A stretch of 64,000 bases of DNA from Methylobacterium sp. CB376. Its GTDB lineage: Bacteria; Pseudomonadota; Alphaproteobacteria; Rhizobiales; Beijerinckiaceae. Every line of letters begins with the position of its first letter. The first letter of the stretch is position 1. Of this stretch, positions 8,996 through 17,170 are shown in pieces. The stretch is taken from assembly GCF_029714205.1 (NCBI RefSeq), contig NZ_CP121648.1, forward strand, positions 1,116,001 through 1,180,000. Reading direction: 5' to 3'. A program made the translations under genes and the position numbers. The notes beneath the pieces are model-generated. The model did not search any database and was not told the DNA's origin. It saw only the letters and a program-made list of their open reading frames with translations.

Positions 8996-9773
8996 TCAAG
9001 CCGACGCGGGCTCCACGCTTCGCGATTCGGCAACCCGGTAGCCAATACCTGGATCTGTGAAGACAATCCTCGGCTCTGCCTGATTCTGCTCGAGTTTCTG
9101 GCGAAAGTGTCCCACATAGACGCGCAGATATTGGGTATTCGCCTTGTGCGACGCCCCCCCCAGACCGCGCTCAGAACCTGCGTGTGAGTGACAACCTGTC
9201 CGGCGTGCCGAGTCAAAAGCGCAAGTATGTTAAACTCCCTCGGCGAGAGCCTTACCTCGACATCATTTCGGGTTACGCGCCGACGTAGGATATCGATCTC
9301 AATCTCGCCGATCCGGACCGCCGCCATCTCCCCAACCTGGTGCAGGCGGTGCCGCAGAGCCGCCCGCAAACGCGCCATCAGTTCGCCGGTCCCGAAAGGC
9401 TTAGTCACAAAATCATCGGCCCCCAGGTCCAGCGCCGCGATCTTCTCCGCTTCTCGATCCCGGGCTGAGCGCACCACGATCGGCACCTGCGACCAGGCGC
9501 GCACGCGACCGATCACTTCTTTTCCATCCATGTCGGGCAGGCCCAGGCCGAGGACAACCGCATCCGGAGCATCGGATGCGATCCGTTGCAGCGCCTGGCC
9601 CCCGTCTCGGCTCTCCGCACGTCATAGTCGTTCGCCACCAGTACCGGAGCCAGGAAGCGGTGGATGGCGGGCTCATCATCGACCACCAAAATGCGGAGGA
9701 GGACGAACGCGGTGGGGCCGCGACGCAACTTCGTGCGTCTGGTGAGAAGGCTAAGTACTCTAACTGCAAGCAC
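8996..9773 (-). pseudogene. OmpR/KdpE-type response regulator with two frameshifts
   Basis: Three reading frames together rebuild a normal ~230-residue winged-helix response regulator. Frame 1 gives RILVVDDEPAIHRFLAPVL. A shift near 9605 leads to the receiver remainder (DAVVLGLGLPDMDGKEV, GADDFVTKPFGTGELMARL) and most of the effector domain (IDILRRRVTRNDVEVRLSP). A second shift near 9145 restores NTQYLRVYVGHFRQKLEQN and the end IVFTDPGIGYRVAES, stop at 8996. Both shifts equal loss of one G, in a 5-G and an 8-G run, so sequencing error is possible. No cognate kinase lies beside it; kdpFABC is absent. Confidence 0.75.
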
Positions 9774-9865
9774 TCTGTGGGGATATGGTCGCGCATTACG
9801 AGCTGTATTGATGAATGGGCGTAGTTCTGAGGTAAGCTAGACGCCAGAACGTTCAAGGAGGGGGA

Positions 9866-10300
9866 ATGTCCGAGGCAGAGGGCAGCGCGGCGCGCAACGT
9901 CGAGCTGGTGGCCGATCTTGTTGCGGCCTTCTTATCTTACAACACCGTGCCGGCGGGCCAGCTGCCGGGATTAATCCGTAGCGTCCACGAGGCGGTCAGC
10001 GGACTCGGCAAGCTCGCCGAGGTGGTGCCGGCCAAGCCGGTGCCGCCGATCCCGATCAGGAAAACGGTGACGCCGGACGCGATCATCAGCCTGGAGGACG
10101 GCAAGCCCTACAAGTCGCTGAAGCGCCACCTGACTGGGCGTGGGCTCACCCCCGAGCAATATCGAGAGAAGTGGGGCCTGCCGCCGAACTACCCGATGGT
10201 GGCGCCGAACTACGCCGCGCAGCGCTCCGAATTTGCCAAGGCGCTCAGCTTCGGCCAACACCGCCGCAAGGGTGCACCTCCTTCCGGCAGCTCGGCATGA
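9866..10300 (+). CDS. MucR/Ros-type transcriptional regulator
   Basis: 144 residues. N-terminal VADLVAAFLSYNTVPAGQLP corresponds to the MucR oligomerisation helix; the DNA-binding fold follows with DGKPYKSLKRHLTGRGLTPE, YREKWGLPPNYPMV and AKALSFGQHRRKG. Ser and Asp replace the CxxC cysteines, and the second zinc His is Arg, so metal binding is unlikely. AAGGAGGGGGA stands just before the ATG. It lies divergent from the broken response regulator and upstream of a hairpin (10363-10395) and an IHF-like gene. Confidence 0.9.
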   Translation: MSEAEGSAARNVELVADLVAAFLSYNTVPAGQLPGLIRSVHEAVSGLGKLAEVVPAKPVPPIPIRKTVTPDAIISLEDGKPYKSLKRHLTGRGLTPEQYREKWGLPPNYPMVAPNYAAQRSEFAKALSFGQHRRKGAPPSGSSA

Positions 10301-10362
10301 TCGAGGCGCACTCGCGCGAGGGCGGTCCGTTCACATGAGGGCGGGGTCTAGAGTCGAAAGAA

Positions 10363-10395
10363 GCCCGCCACGGCGAGGGGGAATACCGGGCGGGC
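10363..10395. repeat. Short GC hairpin, family C copy 1
   Basis: Arms GCCCGCC and GGCGGGC flank an 19-bp loop beginning ACGGCGAGG. The flanks (GAAAGAA before, AGAAAG after) are shared with copies at 11256, 11378 and 15262. It sits between mucR-like and ihf-like genes. Confidence 0.6.
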
Positions 10396-10503
10396 AGAAA
10401 GAGAGTGGGATCGATAAGGATCGGCGTCACTTGATCACAGCCGTAGAGAACGCGCCCCAACCTATGATACGTTGGAGGTGTCGGACGGTCTCATCGTGCC
10501 CGC

Positions 10504-10812
10504 ATGCTCAGAGCGCAGCTCATCCAACGCGTCGCGGCATTGAACCCGCATCTTCCCCATGGCCAAGCTGACGCGCTCGTGCGCGCAGTCCTGGACCGGA
10601 TCACCGAGGCCCTGATGGAGGGTGACCGGATCGAGCTGCGCGGCTTCGGGGTGTTGAAGACGACGGCGAGAGAGGCGCGGCAAAGTCGCAACCCTCGGAC
10701 GGGCGAAGCAGTGGAGGTCCCGGCCAAGCGCGACGTGGCGTTCAGGGCCTCGCGTGAGATGCATGAGCGGTTGAATCCCACGCCCGATCAAACGCTGCGC
10801 GCGGCGGAGTGA
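10504..10812 (+). CDS. IHF/HU-family DNA-binding protein (IHF-beta-like)
   Basis: 102 residues with the full HU/IHF layout: helical N-terminus (MLRAQLIQRVAALNPHL, with HGQADALVRAVLDRI), beta saddle (DRIELRGFGVLKTTAREAR), the intercalating arm tip SRNPRTGEAVEVPAKR and the C-terminal helix FRASREMHERLN. LNP-L and RNPRTGE favour IhfB over HU. IHF bends DNA in replication, recombination and transcription. Chromosomal ihfB is usually elsewhere beside rpsA, so this is probably an extra, island-borne copy. The start ATG has only a weak upstream purine stretch. Confidence 0.85.
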   Translation: MLRAQLIQRVAALNPHLPHGQADALVRAVLDRITEALMEGDRIELRGFGVLKTTAREARQSRNPRTGEAVEVPAKRDVAFRASREMHERLNPTPDQTLRAAE

Positions 10813-11014
10813 GGGTTGGGCCAGCTTCCACGCGCGTGAGGACGTCCGGCAGGGTGCCGCGGGCGGGTGTCTCGACTGTGCTCATCTGCGGGCGCCTGCT
10901 CCGGGTGCCGATCCCTGGCAGTGGGCAGCGGGTCGGGTTCGATGGACCCCCTGACGGCCCGGCCCGCACGAAGGAACGCTGGCTCGCGAGGGGCCTCTCA
11001 GGCCACCCGCTTCG

Positions 11015-11197
11015 TCACGTGTACCGCTCGCGATTCTCCAGGCCGTTCAGCGCCTCGCAACACGCGTGAGCCTGGATCTCGACGACGAACGACGCCGCTG
11101 GGGCCCCGCTGCCGTCCCGGTCGCATACGTCGAAGATCTGGCCAGCCACGCGGAGGAGCGCCTCCAGCGCGTCCCGGATGTCGACGTCGTCGGCCAT
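11015..11197 (-). CDS. Small hypothetical protein
   Basis: A 60-residue acidic product beginning MADDVDIRDALEALLRVAGQ and ending LNGLENRERYT. The ATG at 11195-11197 has AGAGGGGC upstream. It is predicted mainly helical with one Cys pair (ACCEAL). No family recognised. It lies beside two family C hairpins. Confidence 0.45.
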   Translation of the reverse strand: MADDVDIRDALEALLRVAGQIFDVCDRDGSGAPAASFVVEIQAHACCEALNGLENRERYT

Positions 11198-11255
11198 GCG
11201 CTGCCCCTCTGCCGTGGGCGGCATGGCCGCAAAACGTGACGTCTTGCAGAAGGAA

Positions 11256-11281
11256 GCCCGCCGCGGCAGAGCCGGGCGGGC
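11256..11281. repeat. Short GC hairpin, family C copy 2
   Basis: GCCCGCC and GGCGGGC flank CGCGGCAGAGCC; GAAGGAA precedes and TGAAGG follows. Located just upstream of the small ORF at 11015-11197. Confidence 0.6.
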
Positions 11282-11377
11282 TGAAGGCCGCGTAGAGTAG
11301 AACCCCGCCAGAGAAGCATGTCGGCGGCCGATTCAGAGCTTGGCAGTTCGTACTACCCGCGCCCCGCGTCGGAGAAA

Positions 11378-11412
11378 GCCCGCCGCGGCGGAGGGGAGGA
11401 CGCCGGGCGGGC
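11378..11412. repeat. Short GC hairpin, family C copy 3
   Basis: GCCCGCC and GGCGGGC flank a 21-bp spacer; GGAGAAA precedes and AGAGG follows. It lies at the truncated 3' side of the IS3 remnant, about 100 bp from copy 2. Confidence 0.6.
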
Positions 11413-11448
11413 AGAGGTGCGCTTGCATCGGTGAAGGCCCCCATCCAA

Positions 11449-12434
11449 TCAGATCTGCCGGCCCGACACATTCACCTGAGCTACTGGATCCTGCCCTGCG
11501 AGTTCCTCAGGCTGAGCGTAGGAGGGGCTGAAAAGCCGGCCGTTCGCATGAAGCGGGGTATGGATCACCCCTGAACGAGAAAGGGCCTTCAGAAGGGGGC
11601 GGGGCCCGTTGTCTGAACGAATGTGCGGAGGAACGCCGGGCAGGATGAACAGGTCCGAGAGCACATCGATCGCATCCGCTGCCTTGAGCTTGCGCGCCAC
11701 CCGAATGGCGAGGCATTCGCGGGTGAACTCGTCGACCACGTTCAGCAGGAGGACCTTGCGGCCGTCACGCGTGCGCGCCTCGACGACGTCGTAGGACGAG
11801 ACATGATCGCGATGCTCGGGCCGCAGCCGGACACAGGAGCCATCCCCGTCCCAGAGCCGGCCCTTCTTGGGCTGGCGGGCCGGCACCTTCAGCCCCTCCT
11901 GCCGCCACAGCCGCTCCACCCGCTTGTCGTTGACCAGCCAGCCCGCCGCCCGCAGCAGCGCGGCGATCTTGCGGTAGCCGTGACGGCCATACCGGTGCGC
12001 CGGCTCGATCAGGTCAGCGAGCAGCGCCGCCTCGTCGTCTCTCCCCCGCGGCCTCTTGCGCTGCGTCGAGCGATGCTGCCCGAGCGCGCGACAGGCACGC
12101 CGCTCGGAGACGTGCAGGACGTCCATGACATGCTCGATGCAGGCGCGCCGGCGCGCGGGGCTGGTCAGTGTCCCCGGGCGGCCTCCTGCCGGATCAGCCC
12201 GTCGAGCGTGAGGTCCGCGATCGCCTTGCGGGCATTCTCGGTCTCCAGCTCCTTCATCCGGCGCACCTGGTCGGACTTCGGCCCACCGAACTCCTCGCGC
12301 CAGCGATAGGAGGTGACCTCGGTCACGCTGATCGCGCGGATCGCATCAGCCACGCTCTGACCCTGCGAGACCAGCACGTCCACCTGCCGCAGCTTGGCCA
12401 CGACCTCTTCCGGCTTGTGTTTCCTCGTTCCCAT
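11449..12434 (-). pseudogene. IS3-family (IS407-like) orfA-orfB remnant, 3' truncated
   Basis: OrfA (12434 to 12165) starts MGTRKHKPEEVVAKLRQVDV with the usual helix-turn-helix (VTEVTSYRWREEFGG) and coiled leucine region, but a short deletion has removed the LRK step of the zipper. OrfB follows in the -1 frame (ACIEHVMDVLHVSERRACRA) and has the first catalytic block SYDVVEARTRDGRKVLLLNVVDEFTRECL, where the first Asp of DDE appears substituted (DVVEA instead of DFV-D). At RSDNGP the homology stops and about 50 unrelated codons follow. The last part, with the third catalytic residue, is gone, so it cannot transpose. Confidence 0.8.
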
Positions 12435-12554
12435 CGCGTCCGTCCTCCGTCGGCTCAGAGCCATACTTCAGGGCGGACCACTCCGATGGGGGCTGACCAC
12501 GGGCGCGCTGCTTTCGAGAGGCCGTAAGCGGAAGTTGTTCACCGCCTCTGTCAT

Positions 12555-12630
12555 TGGTGGGCCCGGCAGGACTCGAACCTGCAACCAGACCGTTATGAGC
12601 GGCCGGCTCTAACCGTTGAGCTACGGGCCC
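12555..12630 (-). tRNA. tRNA with CAU anticodon, probably tRNA-Ile2
   Basis: The minus strand folds as a 76-nt cloverleaf: acceptor GGGCCCG pairing with CGGGCCC, D-arm GCTCAACGGTTAGAGC, anticodon arm GGCCG-CTCATAA-CGGTC, T-arm GCAGGTTCGAGTCCTGC and an encoded 3' CCA. The anticodon is CAU. The loop CTCATAA and the following TTGG-like variable region resemble the lysidine-modified tRNA-Ile that reads AUA rather than elongator Met. The two cannot be fully separated by eye. It lies between an IS3 remnant and repeat A copy 3. Confidence 0.9.
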
Positions 12631-12710
12631 AGGAGGATGGGGTGGATAGCCGGTTTCCGCCCCTGCCGTCATCACCCACAGGGTCGAGTGGCGCAGCAGG
12701 GTGGCTGGCG

Positions 12711-12815
12711 CTAGAGCATTTTCCGACGAAGTGGATGCCGGTTCGTCGCAGAAAATGCGGCAAGATCAAAGATCTAGAGCAGCACCCGATTGCAACGTGA
12801 TCGGGTGCTGCTCTA
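12711..12815. repeat. Dispersed two-hairpin repeat, family A copy 3
   Basis: About 105 bp, inverted relative to copies 1 and 2. Hairpin one uses CATTTTCCGACGAA with TTCGTCGCAGAAAATG; hairpin two uses AGAGCAGCACCCGAT with ATCGGGTGCTGCTCT around loop TGCAACGTG. It lies 80 bp from the tRNA. Confidence 0.9.
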
Positions 12816-12825
12816 ACTCCCAGCC

Positions 12826-13226
12826 ATGCTTTCGCCCGACCTACCTGCCGACCCCACTACCCTTGTTCATGGGTGGAACCGCGGCCTCGCCTCCCTCTCG
12901 CTCGGCCAGCCACCGTGCCCCGGCCTCCGCCTTGAGGATTGGGCGACGATCCTGGAGAACTGCCGCCACTTCGTTGGCGAGTTCAGCGCCGAGGCGGCGG
13001 AGCTCGGGTGGGACACGCTCACCCTGTTCTCGGTGCGCCGGCAGGCCGGCATGATCCGGGGCGACTGGCGCGGGGTCATGGGCTCGACGATAAGTGCGCC
13101 CTGACCAGCCACCGCCTCATCGCGTGGCGCGGGCGACCGAACCTGGAGAGCATCGTCCGACGGGCGCGCGCCCGGCGGTCCTTCACGGCGACGTCGGAGC
13201 TCGCCGTCGAGCGTTGCAGCGCATGA
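12826..13226 (+). pseudogene. Hypothetical protein, frameshifted
   Basis: The first frame encodes MLSPDLPADPTTLVHGWNRG, then PCPGLRLEDWATILENCRHF and LGWDTLTLFSVRR, a layout familiar from unnamed proteins of Methylobacterium islands and plasmids. It terminates early at 13104. One base off, the sequence continues sensibly as ALTSHRLIAWRGRPNLESIV to a stop at 13226. A single indel near 13085-13095 would join them into a ~133-residue protein. Function unknown. The start lies within 11 bases of repeat A. Confidence 0.5.
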
Positions 13227-13383
13227 GCGGATCTCGTCGCACCCCAACCGCCGTCGTCGCGCCGGTAAATGGCGGCCTGCCGATGATCCGCGGTGCCCCG
13301 CCGGGCGAGGGTCAAGGCGAAATCGCGGTCGCCCTGGCCGCCCTCCGGGCCGGCGGGACCGGCGCGCCGCCCGGGGCCGGCGC

Positions 13384-14133
13384 GTGAGCGCCGCGCCCGG
13401 TCGCGCGCCGGACAGGAAACCGGTCCTGATCGTCCTGCACCAGGAACTCTCGACCCCCGGGCGGGTCGGGCGCCTCCTGCAGGAGCGCGGCCATCCCCTC
13501 GACGTCCGTCGGCCGCGCTACGGCGATCCGCTGCCCCCCACCCTCGCCGCGCATGCCGGCGCGGTGATCTTCGGCGGCCCGATGAGCGCCAACGACCCCG
13601 ACGCGTTCCTGCGCCGCGAGATCGACTGGATCGCCGTGCCGCTCGCCGAGCGGAAGCCCTATCTGGGCCTCTGCCTCGGCGCGCAGATGCTGGCGAAGTG
13701 CTGCGGCGCCAGCGTCCAAGCCCACCCGGAGGGCCGGGCCGAGATCGGCTACTACCCGCTCGTCCCGACCGAGGCCGGGCGCGGCTTCGCGCGGGAGATC
13801 GGGCAGGCGTGGCCCTCCCACGTCTATCACTGGCAGCGCGAGGGCTTCACCTGCCCGGCGGGCGCCGAGATGCTGGCGACCGGGGACGACTTCCCCACCC
13901 AGGCGATCCGGGTCGGGCCGGCGGCCTTCGGGCTGCAATTCCACCCGGAGGTCACCCACGCCATGCTCTGCCGCTGGACCGTGCGGGCCGCCCACCGCCT
14001 CGCCCTGCCCGGCGCCCAGGATCGCGTCCGCCAGATCGAGGGCCGCTACATGCACGATCCCCAGATGGTCCGCTGGCTCGACGCCTTCCTGGACCATTGG
14101 CTCGCCCTCGGCGACGGGGCCTCGTCCGCATGA
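13384..14133 (+). CDS. Class I glutamine amidotransferase (GMP-synthase-like, GATase1)
   Basis: 249 residues. The triad of class I amidotransferases is visible: nucleophile Cys in LGLCLGAQML (residue ~99), and the His-x-Glu of FGLQFHPEVTH (His ~194). An oxyanion-strand glycine motif VIFGGPMSANDPD precedes. Stand-alone members of this family transfer or hydrolyse glutamine amide for unidentified acceptors; they are often labelled GMP synthase-like but lack the synthetase domain. The start codon is GTG. No biosynthetic partner is nearby. Confidence 0.85.
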   Translation: MSAAPGRAPDRKPVLIVLHQELSTPGRVGRLLQERGHPLDVRRPRYGDPLPPTLAAHAGAVIFGGPMSANDPDAFLRREIDWIAVPLAERKPYLGLCLGAQMLAKCCGASVQAHPEGRAEIGYYPLVPTEAGRGFAREIGQAWPSHVYHWQREGFTCPAGAEMLATGDDFPTQAIRVGPAAFGLQFHPEVTHAMLCRWTVRAAHRLALPGAQDRVRQIEGRYMHDPQMVRWLDAFLDHWLALGDGASSA

Positions 14134-14408
14134 TCGTCAGCCTCAGTCTTCACCTGCTCTGCCGGCTCTTCGGCGAGATCCGGGTGCGCCGCCTCGCGTC
14201 CCTACGGACGGGCAGCTGGACCTGGGCTGCCATCAACTCCCTGGCCGAGCCGATTGCATCACGCAATACTGCGAGTTTTGTGGAGGTAAAGACACACCTC
14301 GCGCACAAATCACACGGCATTCTCACTGCGTGCGCTTCGGCCTTGGTGCGGCCTTGAAGTCCTCACCTCTGAGAGACGTACTTCGGACCTTGGACTGGGG
14401 GCGGTGCC

Positions 14409-14834
14409 ATGGCTGACGGATGGGCATTTCGCGAGAAGACGCGCGGCCGACTGAGGGTGGTAGCCGTAGCTCGGTCGCTCGCCCGCTCCGGGGAGCATGC
14501 CGACCACACCACAATTCTTGAGGCCCTCCGGGCGGACGGCCTTTCCGACATGGCGCCGAGCTGGTTCAGCGACCCCGCCTTCGTCCTGCAACTCGACCGG
14601 ATGTGCACTCATGCCCACGAAAAGGCGATCGGGGCGCATCGCGCCGATGCCGGGCGGCCGCGGGCCCGCGGGACAGGTCACGAACACCGCTGCACTCCGA
14701 GGCGCCTCTCCACGCGGCCACGAGGCGACGATCAGCACCGACCGCGTCCCGGCCAACATGCCGTTTCCGGACATCACCTTGCACTTGCGGGCTCGGCCTG
14801 TGGGTCGAAGCAGGTCGGCGTTATGCGCGGCTGA
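14409..14834 (+). CDS. Hypothetical protein, C-terminal part doubtful
   Basis: The first ~70 residues look like real protein: MADGWAFREKTRGRLRVVAV, a helix ARSLARSGEHADHTTILEAL and SWFSDPAFVLQLDRMC. After about residue 72 the product turns into low-complexity Arg/His/Gly sequence, so the true gene may end by frameshift near 14625. The upstream gap 14134-14408 contains only a weak 75-codon frame overlapping the previous stop. No domain recognised. Confidence 0.35.
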   Translation: MADGWAFREKTRGRLRVVAVARSLARSGEHADHTTILEALRADGLSDMAPSWFSDPAFVLQLDRMCTHAHEKAIGAHRADAGRPRARGTGHEHRCTPRRLSTRPRGDDQHRPRPGQHAVSGHHLALAGSACGSKQVGVMRG

Positions 14835-14929
14835 AGGCGCGCACGGGCTGGAGCATGGCCGAAGCGGGGACCGCGCCCGCCGGCTACGGGTGACGGGGCG
14901 GGACACGCCCTGGCCGGATCGGCAGTGAG

Positions 14930-15112
14930 CTACCGCTTGGACGCACGCGGAGGATCGAGCGAAAGATCAAGTTGAACATCGGCGCCTAAGCTCGCGGCAA
15001 GACGCCGAGCCATCGCAGGATCAAGGCCCCACACGAGCGGGCGACCTCCGCTCACTAATGTGTAAGTGCCGTCGCGCTTAGCTTTGATCACGATCAGTTC
15101 TTCCACGTACAA
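14930..15112 (-). CDS. Small hypothetical protein
   Basis: 60 residues, MYVEELIVIKAKRDGTYTLV, then GGRPLVWGLDPAMARRLAAS and LGADVQLDLSLDPP. The alternating hydrophobic pattern predicts a small beta-beta-alpha-beta fold. GGGGGAT lies upstream of the ATG. No family recognised. Confidence 0.45.
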   Translation of the reverse strand: MYVEELIVIKAKRDGTYTLVSGGRPLVWGLDPAMARRLAASLGADVQLDLSLDPPRASKR

Positions 15113-15601
15113 TCCCCCGGTTTAGCTGAACTGCAAAGCCTGACATGTGCTGGTTCATTGCAGGACAAAACGGGATCTGGAGATTGGTTCACGCGTCCGT
15201 GATCGGAATATCGGCTAAGCTCTCCGCCTATTGGTGCAAGACATTGCCGTAGAAGCAGAAAGGTCCGCCGCGGCCGGAGCCGGGCGGGCCGAAGGCATCC
15301 CCACATGATCAAGGGCATCGTGCGCCCGCACGCCCGGGCCGATCAAGCGCCGCCCGCCTGCGGGTCCAGGACCAAAATCGGCCCATGGCAGACAGTGCAT
15401 ACAGCACGCAGTTTCGTTCATCCGACTCGGAGCAACACCCTGTCGTCTCACCCGCACCGTGCGGCGTGAGCCCACTCGCACGGTCAAAGCTTTGCGCATA
15501 TTCCTACGGGAACAGGGCTTGCGGAAAGTGCCGCCCGGGTGAACGCTTGCCACCGTGGCGTCCTGATGCCGCCGTAATACGGGCCGAGCGGGAGGAGGGG
15601 G
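15113..15601. other. 489-bp gap carrying hairpin C4
   Basis: No coding sequence is supported here. The only structure seen is the short GC hairpin at 15262-15290. The last bases carry the purine-rich ribosome site of the following tectonin-like gene. Confidence 0.4.
15262..15290. repeat. Short GC hairpin, family C copy 4
   Basis: GGTCCGCC pairs with GGCGGGCC (one G-U type pair) around GCGGCCGGAGCCG; GCAGAAA precedes and GAAGG follows, like the other three copies. Confidence 0.5.
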
Positions 15602-16399
15602 ATGGTGGGCTGGGTGCCGACGGCGGCGAGTGGGATGGGGGACGTGGGCGCGGCACCATCCGCGAACGAGCCGCTCTGGCTTGCCGGCCGGAACGGCACG
15701 GTGTGGCGGACGGATGACGGCAAGGATTTCGAGCAGCTCACGGGCCATGGGCTGCCGCCGGGAGTGACGCGGATCGCCGGGTCGCACGGGCGGCAGTTCG
15801 CCGACACGCGCCAGAACGTCGCCTGGGCGGTCACGGGCGCGGGCGAGTTGTGGCGCTTTAACGGGCAGGGCTGGACCAAGACCAAGGCGAGCGGCATGCT
15901 CGACGTCGCCGTGAGTCCGTTCGATCGCGCCTGGGTGCTTGGACAGAACGGGACGGTCTGGATGACCGGGGAGGTCGGGGACCAGTTTGTTCAGGTGCGG
16001 CCGCACGACGGCGCGCCCGTGTTCATCCGCATCGCTGTGGTCCCGGACCTCGTCGTGAGAGCCGACACGATCTGGCTCGCCGGAAACGACGGGTCGCTCT
16101 GGCGGTTGAACCCGTCGCAAACGGATTGGTGGCGCACCAACGCGAGCGAAGTGGGCGACGTCGCGCTGGGGCCGCATGGACGGCTCTGGCTCGCGGGGAC
16201 GAACGGCACGGTCTGGCACTCCGATGGCGTGCACTTCACGCGAGTGTCGACCTTGCCGGACCGGCGGCAACTGGCGACCCCGAAGCACGATCAGAGCCTG
16301 CCGCCACTGCACATCGAAAGCTTGGCGGGACGGGGCAACACCGTCTGGGGCGTGACCAACACCGGCGAGCTGTGGAAGTTCGACGCCACGAACCTCTGA
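15602..16399 (+). CDS. Tectonin-like six-repeat beta-propeller protein
   Basis: 265 residues made almost wholly of six repeats with the core WLAGxNGTVWR: LWLAGRNGTVWRTDDG, AWAVTGAGELWRFNG, AWVLGQNGTVWMT, IWLAGNDGSLWRLN, LWLAGTNGTVWHSDG and VWGVTNTGELWKF. The spacing of ~35-45 residues and the GxLW/GTVW strands match tectonin/BNR-type blades, and six of them would close one propeller. There is no signal peptide and no transmembrane helix, so a cytoplasmic lectin- or protein-binding role is possible. GGAGGAGGGGG precedes the ATG. It stands alone, flanked by hairpin C4 and repeat A4. Confidence 0.7.
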   Translation: MVGWVPTAASGMGDVGAAPSANEPLWLAGRNGTVWRTDDGKDFEQLTGHGLPPGVTRIAGSHGRQFADTRQNVAWAVTGAGELWRFNGQGWTKTKASGMLDVAVSPFDRAWVLGQNGTVWMTGEVGDQFVQVRPHDGAPVFIRIAVVPDLVVRADTIWLAGNDGSLWRLNPSQTDWWRTNASEVGDVALGPHGRLWLAGTNGTVWHSDGVHFTRVSTLPDRRQLATPKHDQSLPPLHIESLAGRGNTVWGVTNTGELWKFDATNL

Positions 16400-16420
16400 G
16401 CGAGGCGGGAACCGCTGCAC

Positions 16421-16527
16421 CTAGAGCATTGTCCGACGAAGCGGATGCCGGTTCGTCGCGGACAATGCGGCAAGATCAAAGATCGAGAGCGGCACCCGAT
16501 TGCAACGTGATCGGGTGCCGCTCTAGA
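16421..16527. repeat. Dispersed two-hairpin repeat, family A copy 4
   Basis: Begins 22 bases after the propeller gene stop. Arms CATTGTCCGACGAA / TTCGTCGCGGACAATG and AGAGCGGCACCCGAT / ATCGGGTGCCGCTCT. It may also terminate the propeller transcript. Confidence 0.9.
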
Positions 16528-16892
16528 CCTGCAGCAGGAGAGCGCCGCCCAGGGTAGGCGCGGAGCCGCCGCTACCTTTGCCCCCCGCCGACCTTCTCGA
16601 CGGCCCGGCCGACCTCGGTCCAGTCCCTCCGGAGCGACTTTACGCTGTCGTCCTTCGCGACCCGTTGCAACGCCCCCCTGGAGCTGCGCGAGCGGCGCCG
16701 AGAACGGGTCATCAGCGCCTATCCTGAAGCGTAAACTTTCACCGGTCATCGTTTGACTACTGCCGTAGTGATTACAGACGTATCTAAGGCTAACGTCCTA
16801 TGCGTGAGCCTACGCAGGTTGTTGACTTGGCATCGTGCAGAAGTATTAATTTTCGCGATCGCGACTTTGGGCGCTGAGTGGATATAACCTAG

Positions 16893-17138
16893 GATAATAT
16901 CATATTCATAGACGTCGAGGATGTTGATAGCGGTAATGCAAATTATTTCAATGTAATTGCTAATACATTATCCGCTTACGTATCCAACAACTCGGTTCGA
17001 CTGACCGTTGAGTTGCCACTGCTCTCAGTTGACACTAGTGATGACAGAGAGCCCCGGCGAGAGACGAACGGTGGCGGCATAAGTTCAGGCTTGTCCCGCA
17101 AGAAGCTGGAACAACCAGGCTGTGGCGACGCACATTAG
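16893..17138 (+). pseudogene. MucR N-terminal domain remnant in AT-rich DNA
   Basis: No proper start codon exists after the in-frame TAG at 16890. The translated segment NVIANTLSAYVSNNSVRLTV followed by ELPLLS matches the MucR oligomerisation motif seen in the other three copies (VISAYVSNNHV with TGELVRL). The DNA-binding part is missing and replaced by ~35 unrelated residues before TAG at 17136. Surrounding DNA (16,740-17,000) is the most AT-rich of the window, so this is a decayed or transferred copy. Confidence 0.5.
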
Positions 17139-17170
17139 GGAGCGGGAGCTCAGAGCCGGAAGGCCGCTCG

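Noticed and set aside
14130..14357. 75-codon frame overlapping the amidotransferase stop
   Set aside because: ATGA overlap is attractive but the product has no recognisable pattern after the first hydrophobic stretch and composition changes midway.
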